This document shows positions 58,001 to 64,000 of a DNA stretch of 64,000 nt, piece after piece. The first letter of the stretch is position 1, and each line of letters begins with the position of its first letter. The stretch spans positions 5,937,820-6,001,819 of the forward strand of contig OY744466.1 of the NCBI GenBank assembly GCA_963556145.1, read 5' to 3'. The translations under genes and the position numbers were made by a program. Under the pieces are notes generated by a model that was given only the letters and a program-made list of their open reading frames with translations, was not told the DNA's origin and searched no databases. The DNA is from Hygrocybe punicea. Lineage: Eukaryota; Basidiomycota; Agaricomycetes; Agaricales; Hygrophoraceae.

Positions 58001-59307
58001 ATCTGTACGCTCCGCATGCCAGAGTCTCATCACAGCTACTGCTACTCCACAAAGTTGGTGCCAAAACAAACGCAAAGGCGGTACGTCATCACCACTTTCC
58101 GACTTGTCACGTTTCCACGCTTTCTTCGCCTGGGAGGGATCCAGATACTCATTGAACAAAGGAGGGCGCTGGTTTTCGAATCCCAGCTGCTGGGAGAGCG
58201 TATCCTCAGACCAGTCCCGGACGTCGTCAACACCGAGATCTCCTGCATCTTCCAGTGCCTGGACAAAATCAGGTTGCGCGTCGCTCTGTGGTGCGGCAAT
58301 GAGATCTTGCCCTTCAATTCCTTCAAAGTAAGTTTCGAAAAGCCTAATAACGGATTTTATATCATTATCCTCCGCAAGGGCGGCTAGGAATTTCGAATTT
58401 TTCGCCCGACTTGCCCCGCGTTTCGCTATAGTAATGTTGATCAAGAACCACCAATGACCTCAGTGTCCAAGTCTCACCTCCTTCGCTCCTACACAGTTCG
58501 CTCCTTTCCTTGCCCATTTTTTCCAGCAGAGCATCAACCATACCCTTCAGTTCTTCAAAACCACCTTCGTCATCTTTGGCATACGGATACCATCGTAATT
58601 CTTCCTCCCAAGATTTCATCCATTTCAACATCGCGATTAGGTCCATTGCACTCGTTCCCTCCTCTTTCAAATCTGCAATCGGCAATGAGTATGTAGCTAG
58701 TGTGGCTCTGCTGAAGCACACCTTGAATGTATTGGCGTGAGGTGCGCATCTGCTTGTCCCTTTTATTCCTGGCTCGAACGTATGTCTTCGAAAGACGTTT
58801 CCAGCCCAACGAATGGCCCAACTGCGAGATCCACGTGGACGGTTTGGTTTTTAGGCTGCCGGACGCAGTAAAAAGTACTTCATCCCCGAAAAGCGCTGTC
58901 GCGATTTCTGACGCAGCCACGGCAATGTGGGTTCCACCCTCGGGCCATCCGACATCTCCTTCTTCTGCAATAATGGTGCGGGGGTGGACCCCTGCCGAAC
59001 TGAGTGCTTTCTCCGTAGCGGTGTTGAGGAACCTTCGCTTTGATGGGTCTTGAAGGAAGTCCTTCCAGAGCGAGCGACCAACAACGGACTTTCCGTTGTA
59101 TTTTCCTGTCCCTTGGATGAAATCCGTCCGTTTACTCTCCGGTTCGTTTCTGAGCGAATCGAAAAAAGCCTCGATAGACTTCCAGCTTTCTGATGAAAAC
59201 ATATCCTTCCAGGTCTTATTGTTCAAACCGGGAAAGGGTGTGTTCCAGAGACCTGGCTCATAGGCGAATAGCAAAGCAAGAGCAACAATGGGGGGTTTAG
59301 ATGGCAT
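55002..59307 (-). CDS. SNF2-family DNA-dependent ATPase/helicase, 12 exons (1230 aa)
   Basis: Exons 59307-58722, 58672-58478, 58425-57871, 57812-57577, 57519-57253, 57203-56800, 56749-56709, 56638-56367, 56314-56141, 56081-55898, 55828-55301 and 55252-55002 join to 3693 nt without a stop. Introns are 48-70 nt. Motif I LLIADEVGVGKTAQ is at about residue 410; Ia is LIIVPGTLVLQW; motif II is DEGH (about 575) where most relatives have DEAH or DEGH-like boxes; III is ATATPLHN; the C-terminal lobe has ISMVGGMGYNL (V) and QVIGRAWRLGQ (VI, about 920-930). The 250-residue start has no domain I know. The tail (about 970-1230) is Ser-rich and acidic with basic patches, suggesting nuclear location. It likely remodels chromatin or moves on DNA; target unknown. 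It diverges from the 863-aa gene. Subfamily not assigned. Confidence 0.88.
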
Positions 59308-59586
59308 TTCTAATCAACGAGAGGCTTGAATGTAGCGAAAAAGGTCTGCAGTGGGTTTAATCTAGTAGGTCCACGTCCACAGTTCATGTCTCGACATAAT
59401 ATTTACGTCCTTCAGCGAAATGTTATCACGTGATAATTCGAGTCAGTCATTAGCGAGGACATTACCAAGGGACGAGTCGAAGACCGTACCATATCTCCAG
59501 GAGATCTTCAATATTCTGCCGTAAAAAGGACGTTTATTGTTCCGATCGTTCACGTCTCTCTCATACATTCTTCTTCATTGCAGCAA
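59308..59586. promoter_or_regulatory. Bidirectional promoter region between the SNF2 gene and the 863-aa gene
   Basis: 279 bp separate the two start codons. Near the middle, at 59423-59436, is a perfect 14-bp palindrome TTATCACGTGATAA containing CACGTG, the core recognised by many bHLH factors. Its symmetry and central place make it a candidate shared operator; this is inference. Confidence 0.5.
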
Positions 59587-62311
59587 ATGAACCTTGATGA
59601 ACTGTGGCCCCCACGCGCATTCTCACTTCCGCAATTCAATCGACACTACCTACGATTGATCCGGGATGACCCCCATGATGAAGAAGAGGCCGTCAATCAG
59701 GTTATAGGTTCACTCGAGTTCGTTCTGAGCGGTCGAGACGTTAGAACGCGAAGACAAGCCTACATCGAACCGCTTCAACACCGTCTCGATGACAATAATA
59801 TCCCTATCAAGAGACGTGACTACGACTCCCTACTCGGCTTCACAGACAGAATTCCAACTCAAGGCATGGATCTTTATGTGTATCCCATTCCGCCGGCTGA
59901 GCGAAGCCTCACGAAAAGTATCCATTTAACAATACCGATGGTCTCCGACGGCCCAGGACAGGTCGGTGTACTCCGATGGCAATGTTTTTTGGCTAGCTGA
60001 CAACAAATACTGATATTTTGTCCCAGCCTCTGCTCCGTGTCTCACCCCATGATGTCCCAAACATTCTACTGGCCAAATTCGGGGAGCGGCACATGATACG
60101 AATCTTTTTCCCTGCACTCTACAATACCGGTCGAGCTTCACTCCAACTGACGACGCAAGAGAAGGCCAATTTCTATAATAACGTTCTTCGTCCTGCAGCT
60201 GTTGACTCCTGTTTTGAGGCTGCAGGATCCTGGCCCAGCACGTATGATGATGAGTTATTTCGCGCACGAGGAGATAGAAATGGATTCGCTCTTGGCACTA
60301 AGATTGTCGCCGAATTCAATCTAGATGATTTCAATGATTGCCTGCTTCGGCATCTGGACGCGATACCGTGGGGAAAGGGAGCTATGTTTATGACTCAAAT
60401 CCGTGGCTTGAAGGATGGCACATACCATAATCCTACCTATCTAGATGCCCGCGCAGCATTGCAGAGATTTCTCGTCAATCTGGATACTACGAGCGGGTTC
60501 TGGTATATTGATGTTGGCATGGAACTCTCGGAGCAAGGCAAGGCATACCAATGGCGCACTGATGGCCACCGCCATGTTGTTCGCTCAGTCCTTGGTATTT
60601 CGGAGGCCCGAGCGGATCGGATGACCAATGCTGAGGGCCGACGTTATTCAAAGGATCCTTCCTCTCACTTTACCGACTTGTCGGGCTGCCGTCTGACTCC
60701 ATCGCACATGGGCCCGCATCAAGTTCATTACATTCAGCTGTATACAACGGACAAAAACCCGATCTACCACCAGTCCGCCTGGAGATCTGCTAAACATATC
60801 ACCGGCAATATGGCTATGTCCAGTGGCCCAGATGGTCTTCCAACGTACGTTAGCAAGCTGTATGAGGTGTATAACAACGCCAAAGACACACTCGACTGTG
60901 CTGCTCGCGTGGAAGTGCGCGTTCCACTAGATCATGCACTTCGCATCCTTCTAGACTTTGAACGAGATACTCAAGAACGTGCGCTTGTTGTCTTCAAGCG
61001 AAAGGACTGGTGGTGGGTCTTCATCGATTCCATCTAGACTCAACCCAGACAAATGGCTAACCAATTTGGTTGTCATCTAGGACATGGAAAGCCATTCGTC
61101 TTAGCGCAGCAGGTCAAGCCCTTGCCCTACAAATTAAGGGATCTCCGAATCTCCGAGCAAAGAGTAATGCCCTCCTCCTTACCGCTGGCCTGGTTTGGTT
61201 CATAAATGGTATACATGCACGCCCAGAGGATGGGGCTTCTATCAAGGATCTTCTGTGTGCCATATTGCCGAATACACCCAACATCCATCATCCGCAGCGT
61301 CTTGTCCACCCATTTGACATTGATGACGATCAAGGAATGCCCTTCTGCCCCTTTGGGGTAATCTTTTTTCGTGCAATCGAGTATAATCCAGTTCCTCGCT
61401 TCTTTCGGGGCCGGAGTATCAAAGATACGACATACCGATATCTTCTCGGCAAAACGCTAATGGAAATCCGGCACAAACTTTGCCCAGTTGGATTCATTAC
61501 CAGAGATATGATCCCTGCTAACCACTTTCCCCAACGAAAAGGGGTGACTAAGCTACGTGCTGGACCTCCTCCACCGGTTCTGGTCGAACTTGAGAATACG
61601 GGGATTGTCATCCAGCGGGCGTACGAGCAGGGGCCAGACATACCACTGAGTGAAGACGAAGACAGCGACATTGACGAGGAAGTGCCCGAATTCCTAACAA
61701 AACTGTGGTATCAATTTCTGTCCGACATCCTCCAGAAGTCTGGCAACGCCAAAAACCAACCATTCAAGCCGTCTTATTGTCGCATGACCATGCGACAACG
61801 AGAAGCTGTCACACCAGAGCATTTTCAGTCAACGAATCTTGCTCTAACTTGGAATGAGGTGCAGTGGAAAATGGCCAGTTCAGCGGAATGGAAAAAGATC
61901 TTTTGCATCCTCTGGCCTCGAAAGGGACACATCACCAATCCCTCAGCACAAGGGTGGCGTCAGATGCAATACTATCAAAATTGGAAAAGCTTCACTGCAC
62001 GCTTGAAATGGGAAGAAGTCGAGAAACTTCGGAGAAAATTATTATCTCTATTCAAAACATTGGCTTGGGCACCACGATCTACCAACAACCGTCCGTGGTT
62101 CATGAATATGGATACGAGGTATGTCCGGTTCCCTTCTGGCACAGTCGGTCCAGCTCCACAAATACTGGTAAACCCTACCTTTGACGAACCGATGTTTGAA
62201 GCCCAAGTAGATGGTGATGGCGATGGGAGAGACAATGGGATTGAGCTTGACGCCGTCCGACAGCGTTTGGTACAAGAAGAGGAGGAATCCGAATCACAGG
62301 ATGACGGGTGA
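59587..62311 (+). CDS. Orphan protein divergent from the SNF2 gene (863 aa, 3 exons)
   Basis: Exons 59587-59961, 60027-61012 and 61081-62311 join to 2592 nt without a stop. Start: MNLDELWPPRAFSLPQFNRH. Exon 2 holds the most structured part: HMIRIFFPALY, GFWYIDVGMELSEQGKAYQW, RTDGHRHVVRSVLG, then HMGPHQVHYIQLYTTDKNP and ARVEVRVPLDHALRIL. Exon 3 adds GLVWFINGIHARPEDGAS, GMPFCPFGVIFFRAIEYNPV and an acidic LSEDEDSDIDEEVPEF segment; the C-terminus is acidic (EEEESESQDDG). I recognise no catalytic domain. The intact frame, conserved splice sites and shared promoter with an SNF2-family ATPase suggest the two act together, which is inference from position only. Confidence 0.75.
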
Positions 62312-63112
62312 TGCACTTTGTCAAAAAACAACTATATAGAATGTTATTCTTTAGCTCAAAGTTGTTGTTTTGTGCAAGCTCTGTAGCCTTTGCTAACTGT
62401 GGCTCAGCAGTGGCGACGGTGGTGCCTACAGCTGCGGGGCCGGAAGGGCCGGAAAGGGAAGCGATCCGGGACATGTGCATCAAGTTCACGCTATTTACCT
62501 TCCCGCCACCGTTACTGGTGCTGGCGCTGTTATGGTACTTTTCCCCCCGCTGAGGCTTCCACGTCCGGGGCTCACTGGGGGCTGCGAATCAAATGTCTGG
62601 ACCTGGCGGCGGGTGGCGTGGCCCGCATGGGAGTTGGGAATGGAGACGTCACCGGCACGAGACTTGGTTGGGAGGGGTAAACCAACGCGACTCAATTCCC
62701 ACGCCCGCAAGTTTCGAGGTAGCCTTTCGAGGTAGCCGGCGGACAAAACATTTTTTTTGCTTTTGTTTAGCTAATTACCTTGATATGACTCACAGTTTTG
62801 ACTTTCGTTTTCATCCTTTTGCTTCTGCCACGAGTATTTATTCCAGAAGTCAAAATTCAAGCTATAAACCAAATCATAACCAGAAAGCCAAAGACACTAA
62901 TTTTAAAGTGATTTCACCTTTGCTTTCGGAACTTGGGTGGCAACCCACTTTAGGCTTTCAATTTCAACTTTCGTCTTTCGTCTTTCAATTTTAACTTTCG
63001 TCTTTCAATTTTAACTTTCAATTTTAGCTTTCACTTTTCATTTTAGCTTTCACCCAGTCTCGTCAAATACAAAATATATGCAGTATACACCGCTCTTTAT
63101 CACTCTCCGCTA
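62312..63112. other. Intergenic, with CTTTCAATTTTAA repeats
   Basis: At about 62955-63055 a degenerate tandem of CTTTCAATTTTAACTTTCGT-like units precedes the integrase gene. A TTCGAGGTAGCC doublet lies at about 62716-62738. A TATA-like AAAATATATG (about 63071) is 40 bp upstream of the next start codon. No gene seen. Confidence 0.5.
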
Positions 63113-64000
63113 ATGGCCCATCATGTACCTCTTCAACTCCACAACATCCGCATCGCATTCCACAAAATTGGCGAGGATGTCAAGATCTCACTGCGAACAC
63201 AGCTTGGAGATATTGCCAGGTTGAATGAGCAAAAGCGAGTTTGCTTGCAGTTTGTTAGCAACATACACTCTGTATGCTCAATTTTCTAGGAATTAAGTCA
63301 ATTGTTGAGGCATTAAAAATTTTATAGCACATTGCGCTGATCCCCTCGGATGAATATCAAATTATAGCGAGAAGTATTGCACATATGGTTGAAGCTTTAG
63401 ATGCTGCATCCACTGTCTCCTCTGACCTCCCAGATGTGCCAGCGGCAGTCTTTGGAGGACAGATATATGATGGTACTCCGGGTCGCCCCGCTTTTAATAT
63501 CGATGCTAGAGACCTTGCCACCCTGTCATCTGGGCGTACTACCCACAAACAGGTCGCTGCTGTTTACAATTGTAGCACCCGCACTATTCGACGTCGACTG
63601 CTTCAATTTGATCTAGCAAGTCCTGGACCACCTGTCTACATTGATGAGGAGCAGCCCGATGGCTCGGTTACACGTACATACCATGCTGGAACACGCAGTG
63701 ACTTATCGACACTCAGTGACACTGAACTTGATCAAATCATGCTCAGCATTTATCAACAATTCCCATCATTTGGACGTCGGATGATTGATGGATATCTCAC
63801 CCAGCTTGGCGAAAGAGTCCCTCGTAGTCGCATTGAGGCATCATACCTTCGTGTTATTGGTACATCTTCATCCAGCTTCGGTGCCAAACGTATTCAAAGA
63901 AGAGTTTACTCTGTTCCGGGACCTGGATCTTTGTGGCATCACGATGGCCAACATGGTCATTACATTTATTCATACTGCTAGATTCACTGACCAATTTAGT
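63113..64000 (+). CDS. Integrase-type (rve/DDE) transposase, 5' part, continues past the window
   Basis: Exon 1 63113-63271 and exon 2 63328-63955 join in frame; intron 63956-63999 leads to an exon that begins at the last base of the window. The product starts MAHHVPLQLHNIRIAFHKIG. A helix-turn-helix follows (LATLSSGRTTHKQVAAVYNC, STRTIRRRLLQFDL), then a region with SDTELDQIMLSIYQQFPSFG and RRMIDGYLTQLGERVPRSRI, then the beginning of the catalytic core: RRVYSVPGPGSLWHHDGQH, where WHHDGQH provides the first catalytic Asp. This order (HTH, PGPNxLWHxDGxH, rve core) is typical of fungal integrase-core transposase genes, probably from a Ginger-like or Ty3-derived lineage. The remaining catalytic residues lie outside the window. 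No break is seen in the visible part. Confidence 0.75.

Noticed and set aside
1..64000. tRNA or rRNA genes
   Set aside because: I looked for the conserved T-arm box and rRNA-like stretches by eye and saw no convincing candidate; a covariance-model search would be needed to exclude one.

Overview
The window looks like a transposon-rich, fragmented assembly from a mushroom-forming basidiomycete (Agaricomycetes). Reasons: multi-exon genes with 48-75 nt GT-AG introns, two KDZ-family DNA transposons, hAT elements with 8-bp target duplications, a fungal LINE, gene families I recognise only from agaricomycetes, and two runs of exactly 200 N. Exon models below were derived by hand from reading-frame continuity and splice sites; no expression data were available.

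Layout. 1-7.0 kb: a small five-exon gene (596-1206) and a large nine-exon orphan gene (1464-6494, 1382 aa). Both sit in a cloud of about ten copies of one GC-rich palindrome found nowhere else here. 7.2-8.6 kb: a 58-bp tandem array and a 28-bp GC-rich minisatellite. 8.8-11.0 kb: an element with inverted repeats, interrupted by a 1.8-kb LTR-like unit whose only gene is a KH-domain protein. 12.9-37.7 kb: a transposon nest in which one older, already broken gene has been split by a 4.4-kb hAT (13567-17942, itself carrying a 1.3-kb hAT-like MITE), a 9.4-kb KDZ element (19772-29165), a 1.1-kb hAT-like MITE (29638-30778) and a 5'-truncated LINE (30967-37714). The KDZ element carries a recent LTR insertion. 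The LINE carries a 601-bp insertion, a second hAT (33383-36751) and one more insertion. 38.1-45.5 kb: a 34-bp minisatellite, two minus-strand genes of agaricomycete families, and a second KDZ transposase (CxC2 type) in divergent orientation. 45.5-51.8 kb: satellites rich in TCCC/GGGA palindromes around a very large inverted repeat centred on an N gap. 52.2-54.5 kb: further hAT-like MITEs and tandem repeats. 55.0-62.3 kb: the best-preserved genes, a divergent pair made of a 12-exon SNF2-family ATPase (minus) and an 863-aa orphan protein (plus), with 279 bp between them. 63.1 kb to the end: an integrase-type transposase gene that runs off the window.

How it fits together. The intact-looking genes lie at the two edges (596-6494 and 55002-62311). 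The middle is mostly stacked mobile DNA whose transposases carry frameshifts or stops. Matching target-site duplications allow the nesting order to be read; the insertion with identical LTRs inside the KDZ transposase is probably the most recent. The items most worth following are the KDZ unit with its RNase H1 N-terminal-domain cargo, the KH-domain LTR-like unit, the local palindrome family, and the SNF2/863-aa divergent gene pair.
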